Below, one piece after another: positions 37,401 through 49,400 of a stretch of 64,000 nucleotides of DNA. Made by a program: the position numbers and the translations under genes. Where the stretch lies: the NCBI RefSeq assembly GCF_027579695.1, contig NC_083581.1:60710200-60774199 (forward strand), written 5' to 3'. Position 1 is the first letter of the stretch, and every line of letters starts with the position of its first letter. The notes under the pieces were generated by a model. It worked only from the letters and a program-made list of their open reading frames with translations, was not told the DNA's origin and did not search any database. The stretch is from Neoarius graeffei (taxonomy: Eukaryota; Chordata; Actinopteri; Siluriformes; Ariidae).

Positions 37401-40400
37401 TCGTAAGTAGACTTCAAACATTTCTGAGTGAAAATCTCTGAAACTTAATATATACCAGCTCTGGTTTTCCCTGTATTGATCCTTGCTTGTTATTCTACTG
37501 TATATTACTGATCATTCTTATTTTGTCTGCATTATAATCCCTGCTGTAGACTACTGGTTATTAATTCCTAGATTCAGGTGCATCCTGCTTATCCCAACAC
37601 CTTAAAAAAAGATTCATTAATCTGCAGCATTTTAATTATTACTATATCACACATGCTACCTCTGTCCCTTTTCCTGTCTCATTCCGTCATCTCTTACACA
37701 TATGCACACTGTCCCCTTGGGTCTGCACAGGTGGCCAGTGGTGGAGATGAATCATATGGACAGGTGGAGATCTTCTCCTTGAACAGAGCCACTCCACGCT
37801 CAGTGAAGAGCTTCCTTCTGGCCTCCCCTGCACTGAGTATCGAATATGTAACAGAGGCCAGCACTAAAGAAAATGAAGGACAAGCATCTGAAGGAGCTGG
37901 CAGAATTGGGCACACCATCTGTGTGGGGTTACAAGATGGCAAGTGAGTCCAACTCTGATTTTCAGTGAAGTGTTTTGGGTTGTCCAATAAAAATATGTAT
38001 CACATTTCAAGTAGTTTTCTAGGAGAGGGAGTAAATGTGGTGTGTGTGTGTTTAATTACAGTATCCTAGTTTATGGCAGTGTGGATACTGCTGCCCAGTG
38101 CCTCTTGACCTTCCAAAACCCTGAAGGTTGTCCTGTTCTCTGCCTAACACACACAGACAACTTCCTCTTCGCTGGACTGACAAATGGCAAAGTTACAGTT
38201 TATGGCAAAAAGATTGCGGGTAAGAACTTGCTTGAAAGATATATCTAAAATGTCAGAATTGCCGCCAATTCAATATTATGTAGGGAAAAAACATAACATT
38301 TTCATAAGCAATAAAAGCTCAAAAATCAGTGGGTAGTCAATAAAAATGGAATATGGCATAACACATGTTGTGCAAATCTCTTTAATTATCCCAGTATTTG
38401 GACACATTTCCTCCACTGATTATTCAGACTCGCACCATATGTCTCAAATGATTGATTTGACTTGAATGAAATTTCTCTGCACGCTCTGTGCAACTGCTCT
38501 ACCATCAGTCTACCATTTTGAAGGAGTGTTTGGCACACTTCTTGTGTACCCGCTTAAAAATGAGTGCAAAAGTTTGTACTAAACTATAAAAGACAAAGAA
38601 ATCTAAATGATATTAAGTTATGTAATGTTCTATATGTGTATTATGTAATATTGTCTATATAATCTTATATTTTACAGACGTTCATTATTATAAGGAATAA
38701 AATGGTCAAATAGTGCATGTTAAGCTACTATTTTAAATCCATATATTTAAAAAAAATTTATATTATTTGAGATGTAAATATCCCAGAAACTACATAGTCG
38801 AGGCAAATGAAACTGAACAGGCTTAATGTTGAGCAATATAAGATTTATTCCTCAAAATTTGAATAAGAAATTCAAAGGTATGTGGATTCCATGAACGATT
38901 TCACAACTTTTCAATATTCGCGCCACCTGAGACACGGCACACGTCAGGACTCCCTAAAGTGAATGACGCATGAAATGGAATGACAAATGACAGGTAGTAA
39001 ATTTGAACAATAAATGGTCCCTTGTCATTCAGATTCTTACAAATGGAATAACGATTGAAATCTTTAGTTTTAGACCTCCCTAGGATAAGATAAGTGGGTG
39101 CTTGGTGGGATATCAGCTTTTACAAATGGAATGACAGGGTTTCTATATGTATTGACTTACTTTGAGCTAATGTTGTCAGTGATATCACCTTTTACAAATG
39201 GAATGATAAGGTTTCTAGGTGGAATGACAAACTTTGAGGCAATGTTATCAGTGATATCAAATTAACAAATGGAATGACATTGTTTCTAGGGTTAGGGTTA
39301 GGTTATAGGTGATATCACTGATAACATTGCCTCAAAGTATGTCATTCCACCTAAAAACACTGTCATTCCATTTATAAAAGGGGATATCACTGATAACATT
39401 AGCTTAAAGTATGTCATTCCACCTGGAAACGCTGTCATTCCATTTGTAAAAGGTGATATCACTGATAACATAACCTAAAAGTATGTCATTCCACTTAGAA
39501 ACAGTCATTCCATTTCATGAGCTGAAAGCATGTCATTCCACCTACATTTCAATCGTTATTCCATTTATAAGAATCTGAATGACAAGGGACCATTTATTGT
39601 TCAAATCACTAGCTGTCATTCGTCATTCCATTTCATGCGTCATTCACTTTAGGGAGTCCCCACGTCAAGTCGGTAGTCCAGCTCCTGCCAATAACGCTGC
39701 AGCATGTCTTTGGTAACAATCTTTTCTGGTAACAGTGCATTTTTAGAGAATTTTCTCATAAATGCACGCTGCACAGTCTTGTTTGACTGTGTTTGAGCGA
39801 ACGTCTTTTCTTTTCCAGTGAATGGCATTTCTGTACCTAAAAAGATAAAAACAAAAAACATTAAACATAAAATTTTGACCTGTTTCCGCACATGCTGTTA
39901 AAATTTGAGGTCAATTGAACGAGAATTTGCAAAGTTATTAGATTGTTATACGTATATCTTTTAACAATGGACAAAGCAGCTTCCCAGAATTACAACCCTA
40001 AATCAGAAAAAATTTGGACAGTATGGAAAATGCAAATAAAAAAAGAAAGCAGTGATTTCTAAAGTTACTTTGACTTGGATTATAGATTTCATTACAGATA
40101 GGATGAACTGTCAAAATATTTCATGTTTTATCCGGTCAACTTCATTTCATTTGTTAATATACATTCATTCCTGCATTTCAGGCCTGTAACACATTCGGAA
40201 AAGTTGGGACAGGGGCAGTTTAGGGCTAGTAATGAGGTAAAACAATTAAATAATGAGGTGATGTCACCAGGTGATTGTAATAATGGTTTGGTAGAAAATC
40301 AGTATCCAGGAAAGGCCTAGTATTTGAAGAGCAAAGACAGGCCAAGGATCTCCAGTTTGTCAAGAAATGTGTGTGTGTGTAAATAATTGAACGATGTTCT

Positions 40401-43400
40401 TCAAAGAAAGATAGGAAGTGATTTAGATACTTCAACCTATATAATATCATGAAACAATTCAATAAATCTGGAGGAATTTTGGTGCGTAAAGGGCAAGGGA
40501 GCAAGCCTAAGCTGAACATCCATTATTCCTGATCCTTATTTCCAGCTTGATAAATGAAAGCTAGAATTCCTGCTGAATTTGCCTTGTGCTTTTCATTGCT
40601 GCCTTTTTACAACACACACCCACCTTTTATTTTTAACCTAATGGAATTTTTTTTAATTATTTTTGTTGTACAGTTAGGTCCATATATATTTGGACACTGA
40701 CACAAATTTTGGGTTTTTTTACCTGTTTACTGAAACATATTCAAGTTATAGTTATATAATGGACATGGACAAAGTCCAGACTTTCAGCTTTCATTTGAGG
40801 GTATCCACATTAAAATTGGATGAAGGGTTTAGGAGTTTCAGCTCCTTAACATGTGCCACCCTGTTTTTTTAAAGGGACCAAAAGTAATTGGACAATTGAC
40901 TCAAAGGCTATTTCATGGGCAGGTGTGGGAAATTCCTTCGTTATGTCATTCTCAATTAAGCAGATAAAAGGCCTGGAGTTGATTTGAGGTGTGGTGCTTG
41001 CATTTGGAAGATTTTGCTGTGAAGAAAACATGCGGTCAAAGGAGCTCTCCATGCAGGTGAAACAAGCCATCCTTAAGCTGCGAAAACAGAAAAAACCCAT
41101 CCGAGAAATTGCTACAATATTAGGAGTGGCAAAATCTACAGTTTGGTACATCCTGAGAAAGAAAGAAAGCACTGGTGAACTCATCAATGCAAAAAGACCT
41201 GGACACTCACAGAAGACAACAGTGGTGGATGATCACAGAATAATTTTCATGGTGAAGAGAAACGGCTTCACAACAGCCAACCAAGTGAACAACACTCTCC
41301 AGGAGGTAGGCGTATCAATATCCAAATCTACCATAAAGAGAAGACTGCATGAAAGTAAATACAGAGGGTTCACTGCACGGTGCAAGCCACTCATAAGCCT
41401 CAAGAATAAAAAGGCTAGATTGGACTTTGCTAAAAAACATCTAAAAAAGCCAGCACAGTTCTGGAAGAACATTCTTTGGACAGATGAAACCAAGATCAAC
41501 CTCTACCAGAATGATGGAAAGAAAAAAGTATGGCGAAGGCGTGGTACAGCTCACGATCCAAAGCATACCACATCATCTGTAAAACACGGCGGAGGCAGTG
41601 TGATGGCTTGGGCATGCACGGCTGCCAGCGGCACTGGGTCACTAGTGTTTATTGATGATGTGACACAGGACAGAAGCAGCCGAATGAATTCTGAGGTATT
41701 CAGAGACATACAGTGTGCTCAAATCCAGCCAAACTGATTGGTCGGCGTTTCATAATACAGCTGGACAATGACCCAAAACATAAAGCCAAAGCAACCCAGG
41801 AGTTTATTAAAGCAAAGAAGTGGAATATTCTTGAATGGCCAAGTCAGTCACCTGATCTCAACCCAATTGAGCATGCATTTCACTTGTTAAAGACTAAACT
41901 TCAGACAGAAAGGCCCACAAACAAACAGCAATTGAAAACCGCTGCAGTAAAGGCCTGGCAGAGCATTAAAAAGGAGGAAACACAGCGTCTGGTGATGTCC
42001 ATGAGTTCAAGACTTCAGGCAGTCATTGCCAACAAAGGGTTTTCAACCAAGTATTACAACTCCGATTCCAAAAAAGTTGGGACAAAGTACAAATTGTAAA
42101 TAAAAACGGAATGCAATGATGTGGAAGTTTCAAAATTCCATATTTTATTCAGAATAGAACATAGATGACATATCAAATGTTTAAACTGAGAAAATGTATC
42201 ATTTAAAGAGAAAAATTAGGTGATTTTTAAATTTCATGACAACAACACATCTCAAAAAAGTTGGGACAAGGCCATGTTTCCCACTGTGAGACATCCCCTT
42301 TTCTCTTTACAACAGTCTGTAAACGTCTGGGGACTGAGGAGACAAGTTGCTCAAGTTTAGGGATAGGAATGTTAACCCATTCTTGTCTAATGTAGGATTC
42401 TAGTTGCTCAACTGTCTTAGGTCTTTTTTTTGTCGTATCTTCCGTTTTATGATGCGCCAAATGTTTTCTGTGGGTGAAAGATCTGGACTGCAGGGTGGCC
42501 AGTTCAGTACCCGGACCCTTCTACGCAGCCATGGTGCTGTAATTGATGCAGTATGTGGTTTGGCATTGTCATGTTGGAAAATGCAAGGTCTTCCCTGAAA
42601 GAGACGTCATCTGGATGGGAGCATATGTTGCTCTAGAACCTGGATCTACCTTTCAACATTGATGGTGTCTTTCCAGATGTGTAAGCTGCCCATGCCACAC
42701 ACACTAATGCAACCCCATACCATCAGAGATGCAGGCTTCTGAACTGAGCGCTGATAACAACTTGGGTCGTCCTTCTCCTCTTTAGTCCGAATGACACGGC
42801 GTTCCTGATTTCCATAAAGAACTTCAAATTTTGATTCGTCTGACCACAGAACAGTTTTCCACTTTGCCACAGTCCATTTTAAATGAGCCTTGGCCCAGAG
42901 AAGACATCTGCGCTTCTGGATCACGTTTAGATACGGCTTCTTCTTTGAACTATAGAGTTTTAGCTGGCAACGGCGGATGGCACGGTGAATTGTGTTCACA
43001 GATAATGTTCTCTGGAAATATTCCTGAGCCCATTTTGTGATTTCCAATACAGAAGCATGCCTGTATGTGATGCAGTGCCGTCTAAGGGCCCGAAGATCAC
43101 GGGCACCCAGTATGGTTTTCCAGCCGTGACCCTTACACACAGAGATTCTTCCAGATTCTCTGAATCTTATGATGATATTATGCACTGTAGATGATGATAT
43201 GTTCAAACTCTTTGCAATTTTACACTGTCGAACTCCTTTCTGATATTGCTCCACTATTTGTCGGCGCAGAATTAGGGGGATTGGTGATCCTCTTCCCATC
43301 TTTATTTCTGAGAGCCGCTGCCACTCCAAGATGCTCTTTTTATACCCAGTCATGTTAATGACCTATTGCCAATTGACCTAATGAGTTGCAATTTGGTCCT

Positions 43401-46400
43401 CCAGCTGTTCCTTTTTTGTACCTTTAACTTTTCCAGCCTCTTATTGCCCCTGTCCCAACTTTTTTGAGATGTGTTGCTGTCATGAAATTTCAAATGAGCC
43501 AATATTTGGCATGAAATTTCAAAATGTCTCACTTTCGACATTTGATATGTTGTCTATGTTCTATTGTGAATACAATATCAGCTTTTGAGATTTGTAAATT
43601 ATTGCATTCCGTTTTTATTTACAATCTGTACTTTGTCCCAACTTTTTTGGAATCGGGGTTGTAGAAATGAACATTTTATTCACAATTATTTAATTTGTCC
43701 AATTACTTTTGAGCCCCTGAAATGAAGGGATTGTGTTTAAAAAAATGCTTTAGTTCCTCACATTTTTATGCAATCATTTTGTTCAACCCACTGAATTAAA
43801 GCTGAAAGTCTGAACTTCAACTGCATCTGAATTGTTTTGTTCACAATTCATTGTGGTAATGTACAGAACCAAAATTAGAAAAATGTTGCCTCTGTCCAAA
43901 TATTTATGGACCTAACTGTATATTAATATTATGTAAACTAGAGTTTGATGTTTCCTTCAAAAACTATAAGTGATGTGAACCTTTGCACTTAACTGTATAG
44001 TCTGACTACTGAGACTACGTCTTACTGTATAGAAAGGAATATAACAAAGTGAATTTTTGTGCTTCGTTTCTTAATCATTTATTTATAAACTATTTCTCTC
44101 ATGTCTCACAGAAGGTCTGTGGGATCCAGGCTCCAGCAGACTGCTTGTGATCGGGTTTGCACCTGTGCTCAAACTCCTCAATATAGATGAGTGTGTGTGG
44201 GCTAGTTGTGCAAACAAAGTGACTGTGATTGACAGCTATAATCTCACCACCCAGGTAAATACTATCAACTGTTAAACAAGCCGCATGTAGGGAAAAAAAA
44301 AGAATAATCCATTTTAAACACAAGTATTCTGGTAGACGGCAGAACTTGCTCAATATGACATTTGTCTTGATGCCATCTTCGCTGAAACGAAAACACTTTC
44401 TCAGCACTCTTATCGGTGGCGCAGTTCCTAGAGACCTTTTTTGACTGGTGTAAACAAGAAAGCAAGATATCTGCCTCTGTAGATCAAAGTGTGTATGTTC
44501 GTCTGTATTGGTGCAGGGTTGAATCGCATTTGAAAATGAAGATTATATATAGAGCATACTAGGAAGTAGATAAAAGGTATCCTCTTGTAGAAGTCCAAAA
44601 GAATGTGTGCATGCCAGCCTTTGATCACTTCTGACAGCTGAGCCATCCGAAGAAATTTGCCGCAAGCAGCTCTCCTCTCGTCTCGCTCCCTCGTTCTGAT
44701 GCTTAATCGCAGGAATATATTTGGCTCCAGCAGTTGGAAATTGCACCCAGCTGAAGATGAGAACCTGTCTGGGTACTCACAAGCACTCAGAGGGCTCAAT
44801 AATAAACCAGATATTAAAGATATTCGAGATGTTGTTTTTTTTTATTCTGTGTCTTTTGGAACAACGCAAAGTATTAAATATTAGTATCCTGTAATTCTAC
44901 ACTAATATGTGTGTGTTATCGTAGTACATGTCATGAGCTTGTAACTCTAAAGCATTCAGGTTATTAATATTTGCTTTGAAACTTATTGATTGTTGATGCT
45001 ATAGTGTTTTTGTCCTTTTGAGATAAAATAATCTATATCACAAATAATCTATAAGTTAATAGCATCAGTACTAGAGTCTTTTTCATTTCTCAGTAATTAA
45101 TGTAAATATTAAAGGTCACACTTTTTTTGTATGCGAGTATCTCATGTGGTTATCTTAAAGTTTTGCACACAGAAATATATTTTTTTTTCTTTTCACTCAT
45201 GTTACTCCTCTCTGGTTATCTTTGTAATGTTTTACTGTTGCTTTCTTTTGCGTCTCTTCTCTCTCTCCCTTCTTCCATCCAATGACGCTTTTTATTATTT
45301 ATACCCCTGCTCCGAAGGAGGGGGTGTATTGGTTTACCTCTGTACGTCCATATTTCCATATTTCCGTCCTTCCGAAACACCCTTTTTCTCAGCAACCAGA
45401 AATCATAGCCCCTTGGTATTTGGTACCAAACTTCAGCTTGGGGTTCTATACCGTGTATACCGTTTTCAGGTCTGTCCCACATCGACTTCTTGTTTACCAA
45501 CTGAATGTATTTATGAAACATATAGCGTAGATTTACAAAATGTTCATGACACTTTTCTCAGCGACTACAAATCACAACTGCTTGATATTTGGTACCGAGC
45601 TTCAGCTTGGGGTTCTATACCGTGTATACCGTTTTCAGGTCTGTTGCACATCAACTTCCTGTTTACTGACTGAATGTATTTATCAGGGTTCCCGCGGGGT
45701 TTTAAAAGGTAGTAAAAGGTAGTTAATTAAAATAGGCTAAATTATGGCCAGTAAAAAGTAGTAAAAGGTAGTAAACGTAATCTGACGTGGTAGTAAATTT
45801 TTTTTGACCCCCATCCAACTGGGCCTGTGTGTTTTCTAATTCGTTTAATTAACCTGCATGCCATAATATCCATAAATTACTACATTTGGGCGAATTTATT
45901 TTTATGTATCGAGGAGGACTGCAGTGAGGAGTTGGTGGCGCATGCGCATTGAATTCCAATAACAGTCAAATCCAGTATAAATTTATACCAGAGATTGTTT
46001 AGTACGAGACTGACTTTGTTTATACAGCTCTAGTCGAATCTATCTGTTAACCCGACTGGCAACATCTGCACAAGAATTAAACAATGGGGAAATGCAAATT
46101 TTCAGACCTCTGGCTGGAGGAACCTGATTTTAAAGACTGGCTAAAGGCGGTAGATGGCAATCGGCAAGAGGCGTTCATTGAAAAGTTGATCGAAGAAAAG
46201 GTCAAACAACTGAGGCACATGTAATGCGTTGTGTGTGTGTGTGCCTGGTGCGTTGTGTGTGCGCGCGCGCCTGGTGCGTTGTGTGCGCGCGCGCCATTTG
46301 AGGCATCCAAAATGTGATGAGCAAATCTGTTGAACTGTTCAAATGATTAAGATTAACCCTCTAAAACACTGATCTCTGGGAGGAAGGTGTTGACTCTGCC

Positions 46401-49400
46401 CACGGGCCTTCACGACTACAGGACTGGTGCAAATGACTATCTTAAGCAAACTTGGCAATGTGTTGAGAGACTGCCAAAATAGGGCTTGGGTTATGTGTGT
46501 TTTGTATCTTTAGGGTGTGTGTTCACCCATGTGTGCGTGCGCCTGGTGCGTGTGTGTGGGTTCGTGTTTGCCATTTGACCTGATTTAAATGTAATGAGTT
46601 GATGTACCTAAGCACATAAGATTTTTTGTGCAAATCTGTTCACCTGTTCAAAAGATTATTCCACAAACAAAAGGTTGGCCATCTTGAAAGTGTTGGCCGA
46701 CAAAATGTAATCAGATCTTGTACCTAATGTGAAGTGTTGACACACAAGGTTTAGTGCAAATCTGTGTACCCGTTAAGAGGTTATGGGCCACAGTTTCACA
46801 GTTCAATAAAATTATAACTTATATGTGGAAGTTTGTTTTCTTTTATGCAAATATGCATGACTCCATGTGTAGCCCTAGCAATGGGAGGTTCTATTATGCG
46901 TCCAAAGGGAAAGAGTTACACTACCGGTACGTTCAGATTTTCTTTCTATCTTGTCTCATCAATCCAACTCTTTGGGTAGAGTTGTCACTAACTTATATGT
47001 AGCACATTCACTTGGACTAACACATACACTCAAAGATTACCTTGTTAAATTGTGAGAAAATGTCCAAATCCAAATTGTCGCTGTGGTAGTAAAAAAAATT
47101 GTGAAGGTAGTAAAAAGGTAGTAAATTCAACATAAAATATCTGTAGGAACCCTGTTTATGAAACATATAGCGTAGATTTACAAAATGTTCATGACACTTT
47201 TCTCAGCGACTACAAATTACAACTGCTTGATATTTGGCACCGAGCTTCAGCTTGGGGTTCTATACCGTGTATACCATTTTCAGGTCTGTCACACATTGAC
47301 TTCCTGTTTACCAACTGAATGTATTTACAAAACATATAGCATGGGTTTACAAAATTTTCGTAATACTTTTCTCAGCAACTACAAATCATAACTGCTTGAT
47401 ATTTGCTACTGAGCTTCAGCTTGGGGTTCTATACCGTGTATACCTTTTTCAGGTCTGTCGCACATCGACTTCCTGTTTACTGACTGAATGTATTTACGAA
47501 ACACACATGGTGGATTTTGATGGATTTCAAGAAGCAAAATGCTACTTCAAAATGACAGTTTACCAGGATGCTACTTGAAATCCCTGGGGAAAACACAGCT
47601 CTTTACTTACTTGTCTCAGGGTTAATTATTTGTTGAAGTCAGCATTCATAATAAATGTCCTATTCCTTCAATTGCTTGCATTCTGATATAAGTGAGAGCG
47701 GGGGGATACATAAGTGAGTAGTAGCTCACAGCTGATCTTGTTTTTTTTGCCCTATTCCTGCCCGTTCTTTCATGAAACTTTCTGTTTGCTTTCTCACGTC
47801 CCCTTAAACCCACGTCTCTTGTGGTTGGCAGAGCTTTGATGCTCACCCAAACCCCATGGTGAGCGTGACGCATATGGTGCGAGCTGGTGGAGGAGTATGG
47901 ATGGCGTTTTCAGAGGGCTCGTCACTTCGGCTCTTCCACACTGAAACTCTGGAGCATCTGCAGGAGATCAACATCTCAACACGCTCTGCATATCTGAGTC
48001 CAGGCAAGTTCAGGACATTAATGCTAACACTGCAGTATATATCACCAAATAATCCCAGCTCTCTCATGCAATGAGGAGGAACAATATTGAATAAAAAATT
48101 TGTGCCTCTGAGATTATCTGGATTGTATGTCAAGTTTTGGAGCTTAATCAAACCAGTTTAATTTCAGTTCACTTAAATAAATGGCATATAGATTATATAA
48201 CATTCAAACGCAAATGGCAGTTTCATCGTTCTTCAGCAGCTGCTTTATCCTGGTCAGGGTTGTGGTGGATCTGGAGTCTATCTGGGCATAAAATGGGAAT
48301 TCAGCCTGAATTGGATACCAGTGCATTGGAGAGCAACACACACAAACACACACACACACACACACACACTAGCCAGTCTACCTATGTGCATGTTTTTGGG
48401 AGGTGGGAGGAAACTGGAGAACCTCAAGAAACGTACGTGAACACTGAAAGAACTTGCAAAACTCAACACAAACAGTAACCTGAGCTCAGGATTAAACAAG
48501 GGACCCTGAAGCTATGACAACATTTAAATCCCAAATATTCCATAGAGAAATGTCTGTATTTTATTTTTAAATGCAGATTTAAAAAGATTAAGGAAAACAT
48601 TCCACTATCACCACACTGTAGATCTGATTAAAACCTTTCATCAGTTCCTTACAGCTGATGGCAGACTTTTAAAACACTCCAGTGACTTCAAATGCAAATG
48701 CCTGGTCAGGTTTTTTTTATACCTCTTAAAACTGTATGGCCTTTCAATTTCATAAAATCTGTGAAATTTACTTCCCTCTGAAATTTGGTCATTGTGATAT
48801 ATGTTTATTTCTGTAATATCTTACAAAATATCAGGCCATTCTATGGCTGGGAAGTTATTTAATTTAAGGAGATTCCCGAGCAAATAATATACATGAAATC
48901 ACTTGCTTCGCGCAGTCAAGCAGACAGAGGAAGTCCGTGTGCGCATGCGCAGGTTTATCTTCTTCTTTTGGGTTTTACAGTAGCTGGTATCCACAGTGTT
49001 GCATTACTGCCATCTACATGTTTACCTTGACCGTGCACTGACAGTTACATCATTCTGTCGCTAAACGAACAGCTGATCACACTGAGGTGCTCGCTGACCG
49101 CTGATATTTATTAGTTTGGTCCTGCGTTTCCTTTCCTTCACAACATAATATATTTTCTTCTCGCTTTCCGTGACTGTAGTCAGTCTTTCACGTTTCATTC
49201 GCACACTCACGTCCTCCATTTTTCTCTCCTGTTTCAAATTTGTATCCCACAATGCCTTGCGTAAACAGGGAAAGCCCACCACGTGATGCATGATGTAGTA
49301 TCTTGAATTGGGTCATGGTGAAGCAGGAAAAAATAGCGGAGAATTCAGGGCCACATGGCCCTAAATGCATTAATTGTTCTACAAAAGAACCTAATAAAAT

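Larger units (their letters stand above)
40671..43918 (+). mobile_element. Tc1-family transposon (CAGTTAGGTCCATA ends) with a nested Tc1
   Basis: The ends are CAGTTAGGTCCATATATATT and the inverse TATTTATGGACCTAACTG, with TA at 40669-40670 and 43919-43920. Without the 42057-43661 insertion it is about 1.64 kb, a normal Tc1 length. Confidence 0.93.
45686..47154 (+). mobile_element. Non-autonomous hAT element, about 1.47 kb, with 5-bp duplication
   Basis: It starts CAGGGTTCCCGCGG and ends TGTAGGAACCCTG. Comparing with the uninterrupted unit (gtatttatgaaac), the target duplication is tttat (45681-45685 and 47155-47159). Inner ends carry aaaaggtagtaaa repeats in the same sense at both sides. A 5-bp duplication fits the hAT5 group rather than the usual 8 bp. 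Confidence 0.82.
45298..47515 (+). repeat. Tandem-unit cassette, four units of about 175 bp, split by a hAT element
   Basis: It starts tacccctgctccgaaggagg. Units share cttcagcttggggttctata, ccgtgtataccgttttcagg and acttcctgtttac. Two units lie left of the insertion (45370-45685) and two right (47155-47515). The repeated ORFs follow the unit and are not genes. Confidence 0.8.

Noticed and set aside
37578..37735. Extension of exon 17 upstream through the open frame
   Set aside because: The frame is open through the acceptor by chance; the phase-0 join of exon 16 at 37731 gives the conserved LW-VASGG...[10 protein letters not shown] sequence.
38947..39660. CRISPR-like array
   Set aside because: The repeats are inverted around a centre, uneven in spacing and in a vertebrate intron. 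It is a foldback element.
45131..45673. 180-codon ORF with repeated [11 protein letters not shown]
   Set aside because: It follows the 175-bp tandem units and an unrelated T-rich leader. The repeat of the peptide mirrors the DNA units, not a protein family.
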